A stretch of 64,000 nt of DNA from an uncultured Mucilaginibacter sp. (GTDB taxonomy: Bacteria > Bacteroidota > Bacteroidia > Sphingobacteriales > Sphingobacteriaceae). Positions within the stretch are counted from its first letter, which is position 1. Each line of letters opens with the position of its first letter. Of this stretch, positions 44,480-53,287 are shown piece by piece. The notes below the pieces were generated by a model that saw only the letters and a program-made list of their open reading frames with translations, was not told the DNA's origin and searched no databases. The stretch lies in the NCBI RefSeq assembly GCF_903893715.1, contig NZ_CAITNG010000153.1:21632-85631 (forward strand), given 5' to 3'. A program made the position numbers and the translations under genes.

Positions 44480-45409
44480 CTACCTGATGAACAGGCGTTT
44501 GAACCGGGCTTTTAAAGTTTTGTCCTTCTTTTTTCGGGCCTCCACATTAAAATCTTTGTTCAGGGTAAACATATCGGCTTCTTTTTCGGGCAACATATTT
44601 TTAGGATGGATAATGTCGTTGATATTGGATAAGGGGATGCCCGCGTTTTCGTTCTCTATATCCGAAGTATGGGTTGCACCGCTGCCAAAGCCTATATTGC
44701 TCACCAGGTTGACATTGGGCATAACGCTCAAACCTTTTTTCATAAAGTTGGTAAAAGCTAATTGGTAGTCCCAGGTGTTGATTTTTTTGGCTTTTAAGAC
44801 TTCAAATATTTGCATCCAGCTATTAACAACATAAGTATCGCCAAAGATATCGTGGAGTTGTTGTTTTACTTCATTGTCGTTATAGTCTGATAAGTCAACA
44901 TCATAATCCGCCCAAACGCGCTTCCAGCTTGCCCATCCCCAAACATGGGTCAGTTTCGAAAAGTAATAGGACGCTTCGCCCCAAGTATTACCTTGCTGAA
45001 AATTGGAGCCGGCTATATGTCTCACACGGTTATCGTTCCGGTAATAGTCAAGCAAGGTATCGCAAAAATAAAAGAAGCTTGTTACGGGTAAACAGTCGTC
45101 CTCTAAAATGATGCCTTCATCTTCCTGATCGAAAAACCAACCGATGGCAGATGAAACAGCCACCTTGCAGCCTAAATTCTCGTCCCGGTATAGTGTTTTG
45201 AGTTCACAGTCCCAATCAATTGCTTTGATAATAGCTCTGGTTTGTTCGCACAATAAAGCCTCATTTTCTTTATCGGACCTCGGCCCGTCGGCAGCTACAT
45301 ACAGGCGGGCCGGTTTTGCATGCCTTATTTGTTCGAAGACCTTTTTGGTTACATCGGGCCGGTTAAATATCAGGAATAATACGGCAGACCTTGTTTGGTA
45401 ATTTTGCAT
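44480..45409 (-). CDS. GT2-like sugar transferase (HlpA-type)
   Basis: A 309-aa protein of the nucleotide-diphospho-sugar transferase fold often annotated as hemolytic protein HlpA-like. Marks: AVLFLIFNRPDVTKKVFEQIRHAKPARLYVAADGPR, GIILEDDCLPVTSFFYFCDTLL (acidic metal site) and HVWGWASWKRVWADYD. The HlpA name is historical; it is best read as a glycosyltransferase. It lies between the acyltransferase gene (25 bases upstream) and the methyltransferase. Confidence 0.85.
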   Translation of the reverse strand: MQNYQTRSAVLFLIFNRPDVTKKVFEQIRHAKPARLYVAADGPRSDKENEALLCEQTRAIIKAIDWDCELKTLYRDENLGCKVAVSSAIGWFFDQEDEGIILEDDCLPVTSFFYFCDTLLDYYRNDNRVRHIAGSNFQQGNTWGEASYYFSKLTHVWGWASWKRVWADYDVDLSDYNDNEVKQQLHDIFGDTYVVNSWMQIFEVLKAKKINTWDYQLAFTNFMKKGLSVMPNVNLVSNIGFGSGATHTSDIENENAGIPLSNINDIIHPKNMLPEKEADMFTLNKDFNVEARKKKDKTLKARFKRLFIR

Positions 45410-45433
45410 GTACTATAAAATACAGGCAATATA

Positions 45434-46510
45434 CTATCGCCCGATAATCCACTTCAATTTTGTTTTGTTGAGCAATTTAACAAATGCAATAACAATAACA
45501 TAGATAATTAAAAAGCGCAGCAATTGGTAAACAACTAAAACCGGCAACCACAGATGGTTAGGGTTAATATTAAAAGGGTCGAAAATAGCAGAGAGTAAGC
45601 TTACCACTAAAATATAATGGATCAAATAAACTCCGTACGTTGTTTCACGGGGTTTAAATGAGGTTATTAATTTAAAATTTCGTCTTTTTAGCATCAGGAA
45701 AAAGCAACTTAGCGAAAATAGGATATTGCTGAAGCGCAACGAATTATAGGGGTCGCTGTTATGTAGTGATTTTAAAAAGCCCGTTTCGGTAACTCCAAGA
45801 AACAAAGTAGCAATGGTTAAGCCCCACCATAGCCAAAGCGGGGTTTTATCAATCCACAAATTGACTTTGTCCCAATTTTTATTTAATTGAGCACCCAGCC
45901 ATAAAAAAAACACAAAACCGAATATTGCAGTGGTATGCCCTGGCGGTATCCATGAGAAATAGATATTGACCGAATAGAAAATAGTAAATAATGCCAGTGC
46001 CGCACCCAAAACATAGTTGTACAGGTATTTTTTAAAAACCAGCAACAAAGTAATACAGAACAAGAAGTTTGGTATGAACCAATAAATGGTGTAAAGGTAA
46101 GTAGTTTTAACGTTGGTGATGAAGGATGAGTTATCGTCGGGTGTACCCGCAATGCCCCTCACCTTATTTAACAGAAAGCCGTAGTTTGTTACCACGATAT
46201 ATATTAACGACCAGATAACCCAAGGCCAAATGGTACTTTTAAGCCGACGGTTTAAATATTCAACGGGCGTGTAATCGGTAAATTTTTCACCAATTAAAAA
46301 ACCGGCTATCACAAAAAAGATGATGGTACCAAACTTGCTTATTTGTATCAGCGTTACGTATATAAACTCGCGAAAACCGGTTGGGTTGTATAATGCCGGC
46401 TGAAAATAAATGCTATGTTCCATCACGATGAACATCATCGCGATACCGCGGATTGCATCTATAAAGTCGTAGTTTTTTTTGGTAGTGTTATTATCAATTA
46501 AATTAGTCAT
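45434..46510 (-). CDS. Acyltransferase 3 family membrane protein
   Basis: A 358-aa integral membrane protein with about ten helices. The N-terminal YDFIDAIRGIAMMFIVMEHSIYF has the conserved RG..(A)..V..H motif, and FWLGAQLNKNWDKV and YGVYLIHYILVVSLL are family-typical. Such enzymes O-acetylate or otherwise acylate surface glycans at the inner membrane. It is the first gene of the leftward trio acyltransferase, HlpA-type GT, methyltransferase. Confidence 0.9.
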   Translation of the reverse strand: MTNLIDNNTTKKNYDFIDAIRGIAMMFIVMEHSIYFQPALYNPTGFREFIYVTLIQISKFGTIIFFVIAGFLIGEKFTDYTPVEYLNRRLKSTIWPWVIWSLIYIVVTNYGFLLNKVRGIAGTPDDNSSFITNVKTTYLYTIYWFIPNFLFCITLLLVFKKYLYNYVLGAALALFTIFYSVNIYFSWIPPGHTTAIFGFVFFLWLGAQLNKNWDKVNLWIDKTPLWLWWGLTIATLFLGVTETGFLKSLHNSDPYNSLRFSNILFSLSCFFLMLKRRNFKLITSFKPRETTYGVYLIHYILVVSLLSAIFDPFNINPNHLWLPVLVVYQLLRFLIIYVIVIAFVKLLNKTKLKWIIGR

Positions 46511-46616
46511 GTATGGCAGATATACCTATTGTACTATATTTTCAGGCAAAGGTTTAGTTGATTGATGAAATCAATATGAAAACTTACGGGTAAGTATGGA
46601 AAGCTTAGGGGCAGGC

Positions 46617-46652
46617 ACAAAAAAGCCCCCGAAAGTAGTACTTCGGGGGCTT
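46617..46652 (-). terminator. Rho-independent terminator after infB
   Basis: Read on the minus strand, AAGCCCCCGAA (46652-46642) and TTCGGGGGCTT (46633-46623) form a perfect 11-bp stem with an 8-base loop, followed by TTTT. It lies 24 bases after the infB stop. Confidence 0.9.
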
Positions 46653-46676
46653 ATATTAGCTAAGGTAAGTTGTTTG

Positions 46677-49556
46677 TTACAACTTACGTTTTACTTCCAC
46701 ATTTTCGTAGGCTTCCACTATGTCGCCAACTTCAATGTTGTTAAAGTTATGGATGTTCAAACCGCACTCGTAGCCGGTGGCCACTTCTTTCACATCGTCT
46801 TTAAAGCGTTTCAATGAAGCCAGTTCGCCCGTGTAAATTACCACACCCTCACGGATGATACGTATCTTGCTGTTTCGGTTGATTTTACCGTCCAATACCA
46901 TACAGCCTGCAATAGTACCGACTTTACTGATCTTGAAGGTTTCGCGTATCTCTACGTTAGCCACAATTTTCTCTTCGAATGTTGGTGCCAACATACCTTC
47001 CATCGCAGCCTTGATTTCGTTGATGGCATCGTAGATGATGGAATACAACCTGATGTCGATCTGCTCCTGTTCGGCCAATTTACGGGCACTACCCGAAGGG
47101 CGTACCTGGAAGCCGATAATGATCGCATCAGAAGCTGAAGCTAACAACACGTCCGATTCGGATATTTGACCAACGGCCTTAGATATGATGTTTACCTGTA
47201 TCTGATCGGTAGATAGTTTAAGCAACGAGTCGGATAAGGCCTCGATCGATCCATCCACGTCACCTTTTACAATGATGTTCAGTTCCTTGAAGTTACCAAT
47301 CGCTAAGCGGCGGCCAATTTCATCGAGCGTGATGTGTTTTTGCGTACGCAAGCCTTGTTCGCGCTGTAATTGTAAACGTTTGTTGGCAATTTCGCGGGCT
47401 TCAGGTTCGCTTTCGAGGGCATTGAATTTGTCGCCCGCTGTAGGGGCACCCTGCATACCCAGTACCTGTACCGGTGTTGATGGACCTGCGGATTCAACAC
47501 GCTGGCCACGCTCGTTGGTCAAGGCCTTAACACGGCCGCTATAGCAGCCGGCCAATATCGGGTCGCCCACGCGCAGCGTACCTGCCTGTACTAAAACAGT
47601 GGTAACAATACCACGGCCTTTATCTAATGCCGCCTCAATAACTGTACCTACGGCACGTTTATTAGGGTTAGCTTTTAATTCTAATAATTCAGCTTCGAGC
47701 AATACTTTTTCGAGCAACAGATCGACATTCAAACCTGTTTTGGCCGATATTTCCTGGCTCTGGTATTTACCGCCCCATTCTTCCACCAAAATATTCATGG
47801 CCGAAAGTTGCTCCCTTACCTTATCGGCATTGGCACCCGGTTTATCAATTTTATTGAAAGCGAAAATGATTGGTGCGCCTGCTGCCTGCGCGTGGTTAAT
47901 GGCCTCGCGCGTTTGCGGCATCACACTGTCATCCGCAGCTATAACGATGATGACAATATCTGTTACCTGCGCACCACGGGCACGCATAGCGGTAAAGGCC
48001 TCGTGGCCCGGTGTATCGAGGAAGGTGATTTTGCCTTTGTTTTCGGGCAATGTTACTTCGTAGGCACCAATATGCTGGGTTATACCACCCGCTTCGCCGC
48101 CTATAACGTTGGTTTTACGGATAAAATCGAGCAATGATGTTTTACCGTGATCGACGTGGCCCATAATGGTTACTATCGGTGCACGTGGTATCAGGTCGGC
48201 CGGATCATCCGGTTCGTTTAAGTTAGCTTCTTCGTCCTGTGGTTTTACAAACTCTACTTCAAAGCCAAATTCCTCGGCAACAATGCTCAAGGTTTCAGCA
48301 TCCAAACGCTGGTTGATGGATACGAACATACCCAGACTCATACAGGTAGAGATGATCTGTGTTACCGATACGTCCATCATCGAAGCCAGTTCGTTGGCGG
48401 TTACAAACTCGGTTACCTTTAATACTTTGCTTTGCAGTTCCTGCTCTAAAGCATCTTGTTCACTCATCGCGGCCACGTCATCGCGTTTTTGGCGACGGAA
48501 CTTGGCGCGTTGCGCAAATTTGCCCGATTTACCGGCACCACTTAAACGTGCGAGTGTTGCCTTGATCTGGTCTTGTATCTCTTTTTCCGAAGGTTCTTCT
48601 TTTTGGCCACCTGCCGATGTTGGTTGCTGTCCTTTATTCCTGAAATCGGGGCGCGAAATAGTGCTTTGGCCTTTTTTAAATTCGGGGCGCGGTGCACCAC
48701 CCGGCTGTTGGCCCGGTTGTTGCCCTTGCGGGTTTTGTTGGCCCGGCGCATTGGTTTGCGGCCTTTGGCCCGGCGCGTTTTCTTTGCGTTTGCGTTTGCG
48801 CCTTTGCTCGGCGGCGCTGTTTGATGATGCTATGGGCTGGTTGCGCTTAGGCGTATTTACAGGCAACGTTATCTTACCGATAACGTTAGGACCTGTCAAG
48901 CGTTCGGCCTTGGCGCGTATTACGTCATCTTCTTCACCGGCAACTTCCTCAATCTCTTCAACTACAGGTGCCTTTTCTTCTACTTTGGCAACAGGTTGTG
49001 GTATTGGCTCGGGTTTTGGTGCCTCGGGTATTTTTTCGACGGGTGCTGCTACAGGAGCGGCAGCCACCGGCTCAGGTTTTACCGGCTCCGGCGTCTCAAC
49101 TTTTACCTCCTGTTTTGGTTTGTTCAGGTTATCGAGGTCTATTTTCCCTACCACTTTAACGCCGGGCAAGCTGCTTTCCTCGTGCTCGGTTACAACCGGG
49201 GCAAGGGGCTTTGGCTTTTCAACCGGATGTGCAGGGGGGGAAAAAGTATGTAAATTTTTAACCAGTATTTCTTCCTGCTCAAAATCTTTTGGGCGCGTGG
49301 TGTGCGGTACATGTTCGGGCACACCGGTCTCTTCACGCCTAATTTTACCAATGCTTATTTGCTTGGCTTCTTCTTTCGTGATTTTATCTGCCTGAAATTC
49401 TTTCAAAAGGGCATCATACATTTCGCCTTCAATTTTAGCATTGGGTTGCTTTTCTATCTTGTAACCCTTTGATGCTAAAAAGTCGACGATGGTACCTGTA
49501 CCAATGTTGAGCTCTTTTGCTGCTTTAAATAACTTTATTGACTTGTCTTCTGACAT
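46677..49556 (-). CDS. infB: Translation initiation factor IF-2
   Basis: A 959-aa GTPase. The N-terminal IF2_N helix pair ([20 protein letters not shown]) is followed by a long Pro/Ala/Glu-rich and then basic, Gln/Gly-rich linker to about residue 380. The G domain has [12 protein letters not shown] near residue 465, [29 protein letters not shown] and the C-terminal EF-like domains II-IV. It brings fMet-tRNA to the 30S subunit. It is the last gene of rimP-nusA-infB, 61 bases after nusA. The length and disordered linker are normal for Bacteroidota. Confidence 0.97.
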   Translation of the reverse strand: MSEDKSIKLFKAAKELNIGTGTIVDFLASKGYKIEKQPNAKIEGEMYDALLKEFQADKITKEEAKQISIGKIRREETGVPEHVPHTTRPKDFEQEEILVKNLHTFSPPAHPVEKPKPLAPVVTEHEESSLPGVKVVGKIDLDNLNKPKQEVKVETPEPVKPEPVAAAPVAAPVEKIPEAPKPEPIPQPVAKVEEKAPVVEEIEEVAGEEDDVIRAKAERLTGPNVIGKITLPVNTPKRNQPIASSNSAAEQRRKRKRKENAPGQRPQTNAPGQQNPQGQQPGQQPGGAPRPEFKKGQSTISRPDFRNKGQQPTSAGGQKEEPSEKEIQDQIKATLARLSGAGKSGKFAQRAKFRRQKRDDVAAMSEQDALEQELQSKVLKVTEFVTANELASMMDVSVTQIISTCMSLGMFVSINQRLDAETLSIVAEEFGFEVEFVKPQDEEANLNEPDDPADLIPRAPIVTIMGHVDHGKTSLLDFIRKTNVIGGEAGGITQHIGAYEVTLPENKGKITFLDTPGHEAFTAMRARGAQVTDIVIIVIAADDSVMPQTREAINHAQAAGAPIIFAFNKIDKPGANADKVREQLSAMNILVEEWGGKYQSQEISAKTGLNVDLLLEKVLLEAELLELKANPNKRAVGTVIEAALDKGRGIVTTVLVQAGTLRVGDPILAGCYSGRVKALTNERGQRVESAGPSTPVQVLGMQGAPTAGDKFNALESEPEAREIANKRLQLQREQGLRTQKHITLDEIGRRLAIGNFKELNIIVKGDVDGSIEALSDSLLKLSTDQIQVNIISKAVGQISESDVLLASASDAIIIGFQVRPSGSARKLAEQEQIDIRLYSIIYDAINEIKAAMEGMLAPTFEEKIVANVEIRETFKISKVGTIAGCMVLDGKINRNSKIRIIREGVVIYTGELASLKRFKDDVKEVATGYECGLNIHNFNNIEVGDIVEAYENVEVKRKL

Positions 49557-49617
49557 TTATATTTTATTACCTCTTTATTCTTTTTTGCAAAAATACGTTT
49601 TAATTTGGTTATTCTGC

Positions 49618-50853
49618 TTATTCAAATTCGGCCTGAAGTATCGATACAACGTCTTTTATGGTTTCTTCTTCCAAGTCGGTACGTTTTACCAATTCGCCAA
49701 TGCTCAATGCCAGTACCGATTTAGCTGTATCTAACCCAATACGCTTAAATTCATCCAATATCCAGCCGTCAATTTCGTCGCTAAATTCTTCAATGTCCAC
49801 ATCTTCCTCTTGTTCATCGGCTTCGCGGTACACATCAATTTCGTAACCTGTCAATTTACCTGCCAGTTTTATATTATGACCGCCACGGCCAATGGCCAAC
49901 GATACCTGATCGGGTTTTAAGTACACCGCGGCTGTTTTTTTCTCATCATCTAATTTGATAGAGGTGATTTTTGCCGGCGATAAGGCACGTTGTATGTACA
50001 ACTGTAAGTTGTTGGTAAAGTTGATCACGTCGATATTCTCGTTCTTTAATTCGCGAACGATACCATGGATACGCGATCCTTTCATACCCACGCAGGCACC
50101 TACGGGGTCAATACGGTCATCGTACGATTCAACAGCTACTTTGGCACGCTCGCCCGGTTCGCGGACGATTTTTTTGATGGTGATCAGGCCGTCGAATATC
50201 TCGGGAACTTCCAACTCGAACAGGCGCTGTAAAAATTCGGGAGCAGTACGCGAGATGATGATCTTAGGGTTGGTATTCATCATATCAACCTTATGTACCA
50301 CCGCGCGAACGGTATCGCCTTTCTTAAAGTAATCGGCAGGTATCTGTTCCGATTTTGGCAACAACAGTTCGTTGCCTTCATCATCCAATACCAAAGTTTC
50401 CTTTTTCCAAACCTGATATACTTCGCCGGTTACAATTTCGCCTACGCGGTCTTTATATTTTTTATAGATCTCGTCTTTCTCCAGTTCTAAAATTTTTGAT
50501 ACCAGTGTTTGGCGTGCGGCCAAAATAGCACGGCGGCCAAAACTTTCGAGCGTAATCTGTTCAATGTGCTCATCGCCCACTTCCAAATCGGGGTCCAACA
50601 ATTTAGCTTCGGCCAATTCAATTTCCAGGTCATCATCTTCACTAAAGCCGTCTTCCATCACCACGCGTGTGCGCCATATTTCCAAGTCACCATTATCGGT
50701 ATTTACGATAACGTCGCAATTTTCGTCGGTACCGTATTTTTTGCGGATCATGCTCCTGAAAACGTCTTCCAAAACGCTCATCATTGTTGGGCGGTCAATG
50801 TTTTTGAAATCCTTAAACTCCTGGAAGGAATCGATTAAATTAATATTGCTCAT
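49618..50853 (-). CDS. nusA: Transcription termination/antitermination factor NusA
   Basis: A 411-aa protein: N-terminal polymerase-binding domain, S1 domain (YKDRVGEIVTGEVYQV), and two KH domains (VGACVGMKGSRIHGIVREL and VSLAIGRGGHNIKLAGKLTG). The C-terminal acidic repeats of E. coli NusA are missing, as is usual in Bacteroidota; instead a short acidic tail with EIDGWILDEFKRIGLDTAKSVL, a helix-hairpin-like region, closes the protein. It binds RNA polymerase and nascent RNA. It starts 7 bases after the rimP stop. Confidence 0.97.
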   Translation of the reverse strand: MSNINLIDSFQEFKDFKNIDRPTMMSVLEDVFRSMIRKKYGTDENCDVIVNTDNGDLEIWRTRVVMEDGFSEDDDLEIELAEAKLLDPDLEVGDEHIEQITLESFGRRAILAARQTLVSKILELEKDEIYKKYKDRVGEIVTGEVYQVWKKETLVLDDEGNELLLPKSEQIPADYFKKGDTVRAVVHKVDMMNTNPKIIISRTAPEFLQRLFELEVPEIFDGLITIKKIVREPGERAKVAVESYDDRIDPVGACVGMKGSRIHGIVRELKNENIDVINFTNNLQLYIQRALSPAKITSIKLDDEKKTAAVYLKPDQVSLAIGRGGHNIKLAGKLTGYEIDVYREADEQEEDVDIEEFSDEIDGWILDEFKRIGLDTAKSVLALSIGELVKRTDLEEETIKDVVSILQAEFE

Positions 50854-50860
50854 CGTTTTT

Positions 50861-51343
50861 TTACTTGAATGATATTACAACTTTTGTTTCAGCTATGTCG
50901 CTCAGCGCGATGGGGCTTTCAATAATTTCGGCCTTTTTTGCTTTTGCTCCGGCTGGTTTTATTTTTTCTTCAATTATTATGGTTTCGTTATCTATACTTT
51001 TTAATATGCCCTCGCGCTTAGAGCCGTCAATCATTTTAACAGCCAGCGTACGGCCAATGTTTTTGGTATACTGCCTTGGCAGTACCAGTGGTGTATCAAT
51101 GCCCGGCGATGATACTTCGAGGTTATAAGCCTCGTCTATCACTTCCTCTTCTTCCAGCTTAAAGCCTACAAACCGGCTGATGGCGGCGCAATCGCCAATA
51201 CCTATGCCCTTGTCGCCATCCACCAAAATCATCAATTTGCGGCCCGGCAGCATTTTGATATCCACCAAAAACAAGTCGGGGCGATCGGCAATCTTCTCCT
51301 CCACCAACATGGCCACCCTTTTCTCGATTTTCTTTTCTGACAC
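50861..51343 (-). CDS. rimP: Ribosome maturation factor RimP
   Basis: A 160-aa protein needed for 30S maturation, with a GTG start. Marks are the N-terminal KIEKRVAMLVEEKI, LMILVDGDKGIGIGDCAAISRFV and NLEVSSPGIDTPL, then the C-terminal SH3-like domain (GRTLAVKM). First gene of the rimP-nusA-infB operon. A terminator-like hairpin lies between its promoter and start, suggesting attenuation. Confidence 0.95.
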   Translation of the reverse strand: MSEKKIEKRVAMLVEEKIADRPDLFLVDIKMLPGRKLMILVDGDKGIGIGDCAAISRFVGFKLEEEEVIDEAYNLEVSSPGIDTPLVLPRQYTKNIGRTLAVKMIDGSKREGILKSIDNETIIIEEKIKPAGAKAKKAEIIESPIALSDIAETKVVISFK

Positions 51344-51351
51344 TTTTTTTT

Positions 51352-51383
51352 GAAAAATAAAAGAGGGGACTATTGTCCCCTCT
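51352..51383 (-). terminator. Terminator-like hairpin in the rimP leader
   Basis: On the minus strand AGAGGGGAC (51383-51375) and GTCCCCTCT (51370-51362) pair perfectly around a 4-base loop, followed by TTTATTTTT. It stands between the rimP promoter (51398-51428) and the GTG start, so it may be an attenuator; it may also end transcripts from the ATPase unit upstream. An overlapping use for both is possible. Confidence 0.75.
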
Positions 51384-51397
51384 GCTGTATTATGCTA

Positions 51398-51428
51398 CAA
51401 AGGTAAGTAATTTATTTGGAAAGTCAAG
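51398..51428 (-). promoter_or_regulatory. Promoter of the rimP-nusA-infB operon
   Basis: On the minus strand CTTG (51428-51425), 19 bases, TACCTTTG (51405-51398). The -7 box is an exact TAnnTTTG match and the -33 box has three of four bases. Transcription would start near 51395, just before the leader hairpin. Confidence 0.65.
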
Positions 51429-51440
51429 AGGGGGGAGTAA

Positions 51441-51470
51441 TTTCGGATTTCGGATGTTCGATTTCGGATT
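51441..51470 (+). repeat. TTTCGGAT-type word repeat
   Basis: Short tandem words TTTCGGAT, TTCGGATG, TTCGATTTCGGATT. It is similar in style to the TTCGATGTTCG sequences at 24224-24256 and lies immediately beyond the small gene at 51474. Probably non-functional or a relic of an insertion event. Confidence 0.5.
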
Positions 51471-51473
51471 AGG

Positions 51474-51899
51474 TTATTTAGTCATTGGCCAAAATTTATG
51501 ATCTTTATCTAAGAAAACGATATAAAATGTGTCGTCTTCAATATAGCCAACTACAACTTCTTTACTTTTTGAAGTTATATGCATCACAGTCCAATCGACC
51601 GAACTTATGTGTTTCGGCTGTGTAAATTCTGAGTCTGGTGGAAAACTAACTTTAGTGTAGGGTTTTAAATATTGTTTTTGTATAGCTTCCTGACAGGAAA
51701 ATTGCCCCACAAACTGTAATCGCTCATTCATATCTGATAATAAGCCTAATTCTTCCCATTCTTGTAAAGTTTGTCCTTCTGTATTTACAATAAGTTGAAT
51801 AAGGCTAAATGTAATTTTTCTAACCTTTTTAGTTTGAGCCTCTCTATTACCCTGCTCGCGTAAGTACGCTGGGTCTTTTCTTTCCTTTTTAGGAGGCAT
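51474..51899 (-). CDS. Small conserved-looking protein, partner of the ATPase
   Basis: A 141-aa protein not assigned to a named family. The N-terminus is very basic (MPPKKERKDPAYLREQGNRE), the middle helical (FSLIQLIVNTEGQTLQEWEELGLLSDMNERLQ), and the C-terminal third reads as beta strands (VDWTVMHITSKSKEVVVGYIEDDTFYIVFLD). No signal peptide or membrane segment. It overlaps the end of the ATPase gene by 11 bases, so translation is coupled and the two should act together. The DNA is AT-rich like the ATPase gene and unlike nusA or greA, pointing to transfer. Confidence 0.7.
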   Translation of the reverse strand: MPPKKERKDPAYLREQGNREAQTKKVRKITFSLIQLIVNTEGQTLQEWEELGLLSDMNERLQFVGQFSCQEAIQKQYLKPYTKVSFPPDSEFTQPKHISSVDWTVMHITSKSKEVVVGYIEDDTFYIVFLDKDHKFWPMTK

Positions 51900-53100
51900 A
51901 AAGCAAGTCAGTTAATTTCGAATTTATGTCTAAGGTCTCGGCTGCCCCAAAAGTATTCTCAAGATATTTTTTATCATACGCGGATGAATTTCGGACGGCG
52001 CTCGATTTAAATTCAGCTAAGGAATAAAGTGAAGAAGCGCCAAACTGATCTTTTTCTACGAACCATATCTGGTCCCGTCGTAATATCTTCTTGTCCAGTA
52101 AGTTTGTATCTTGTCCTGAAAAAATGAATTGTGCTTTCAAAAAGTTAAATTCTTGAAAAAAGCACATTAATTTTTTTGTGAGATTCGGATGTAATTTACT
52201 ATCAAGTTCATCTATAAATAAAATACCACCCCTTCTTAAAGTATCATATATTGGACCGAGAATGTGAATCAATTTTACTGTTCCAGCCGATTCCATTTTT
52301 GATTGAAATGGAATTGCTTCAATTAACAAACCATTTTCATCATACTTGTTATGATAAGTTATTATTTCGCCGTCCTTTTCACCTGCTTCTATATTTGAAA
52401 TTTCCAAATATTTTAAAACGTTAGCCGCCCATTTTTGAAAATTTAAATCAGACCTCAATAATTTTGTCGTAAAATCTTTGTGAAATAGTTCATGAAGCCC
52501 GCTAATTACGTTAAAATTATAAAACCAAAATATGATTTTTTTAGAAACTTTTTGGTTGTATTGAGCTAAATGACTTAAGAAAAGCACATTTGAATTAACT
52601 TCATCTTTGTACTTTTCGCCTTCGCCAAACGATTCTTTATTAACGATAAAATTTTGGCCATCACGTGTAAAAAGAGCTATTTCCCTGTCAAGCTTACGGT
52701 ATAACCATTCCTTTTTAATTTCATATTTGTATATTTCAAAACCGTAACGGTATATAATTCCTTCTTGTAAAAAGGAAACCTCAAACATTGTGTTATTTTT
52801 TTCAGAACTTGAGTTTAATCGATATCCAAAATCGTTATTTGGTTTTTCTTCATCCTTTTTTAGAGAATCGCTAAATGAGTTTGAAATAATTCCATTCATA
52901 ACAACTGCGGCTTGAATAAAGTTACTTTTTCCACTACCATTTGAACCATAAATCGCTGCGCTTTTAAGCAGATCGAACTCCCGTCCAGTAGCTATAACAT
53001 TAGTTTTTAAATGCTCTTTAAAGGATTTTACCTTCGTCATTAAAAAACTAGTTTCATCCTTAAAGGACAAGAAATTTTTAAACTTAAATTCTATTAGCAT
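51889..53100 (-). CDS. AAA_15/AAA_21-type ATPase, possible defence protein
   Basis: A 403-aa SMC/ABC-like ATPase of the RloA/abortive-infection-like group. Walker A YGSNGSGKSNF (residues 51-61), an ABC-like signature ESAGT near 270, and Walker B GGILFIDELDSKLHP near 291-305. The switch region reads FIFSGQDTNLLD: a Gln stands where a His is normal. The tail RRDQIWFVEKDQFGASSLYSL is typical of the group. There is no TOPRIM or HEPN domain, so it is not a complete OLD nuclease. With the overlapping small gene it forms a two-gene unit set into housekeeping DNA. A defence role is inference. Confidence 0.82.
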   Translation of the reverse strand: MLIEFKFKNFLSFKDETSFLMTKVKSFKEHLKTNVIATGREFDLLKSAAIYGSNGSGKSNFIQAAVVMNGIISNSFSDSLKKDEEKPNNDFGYRLNSSSEKNNTMFEVSFLQEGIIYRYGFEIYKYEIKKEWLYRKLDREIALFTRDGQNFIVNKESFGEGEKYKDEVNSNVLFLSHLAQYNQKVSKKIIFWFYNFNVISGLHELFHKDFTTKLLRSDLNFQKWAANVLKYLEISNIEAGEKDGEIITYHNKYDENGLLIEAIPFQSKMESAGTVKLIHILGPIYDTLRRGGILFIDELDSKLHPNLTKKLMCFFQEFNFLKAQFIFSGQDTNLLDKKILRRDQIWFVEKDQFGASSLYSLAEFKSSAVRNSSAYDKKYLENTFGAAETLDINSKLTDLLYAS

Positions 53101-53116
53101 TATTAAATTATTTATA

Positions 53117-53124
53117 CAAAGATA
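53117..53124 (-). promoter_or_regulatory. -7 box of the ATPase gene
   Basis: TATCTTTG on the minus strand is an exact TAnnTTTG match, 16 bases before the start codon. No clear -33 box at the usual distance. Confidence 0.5.
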
Positions 53125-53235
53125 ACGATGTTAATTAAGATAATTGTATATTTTTGGTAAAAAATGCGAATAAGTAAGCGGTTGACGTTTTGCAACTAAG
53201 CAGAGCTGTTCAGTCAGTGATTCACACCCCCACCC

Positions 53236-53269
53236 CATTTGCACATCCGCACATTCCTACCCATCTTTG
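53236..53269 (+). promoter_or_regulatory. Repeat-derived promoter of the dehydrogenase gene
   Basis: CATTTGCACATCCGCACATT (53236-53255) is one of three copies of a dispersed word (also at 27115, inverted, and 55339). Its TTTG (53238-53241) lies exactly 20 bases before CATCTTTG (53262-53269), one mismatch from TAnnTTTG. The leader to the TTG start at 53288 would be about 16 bases, as for other genes here. Confidence 0.5.
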
Positions 53270-53287
53270 CATCCTATCAAAACAGCA

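Noticed and set aside
48166-49395. 409-aa plus-strand ORF opposite infB
   Set aside because: It is the antisense shadow of the Pro/Ala/Glu-rich linker of IF-2; the composition is Ser/Gly/Cys-rich with no domain, and IF-2 on the other strand is certain.
51361-51383. Simple terminator of the ATPase unit only
   Set aside because: The best rimP promoter lies upstream of the hairpin, so a sole role as upstream terminator is less likely than attenuation; dual use remains open.
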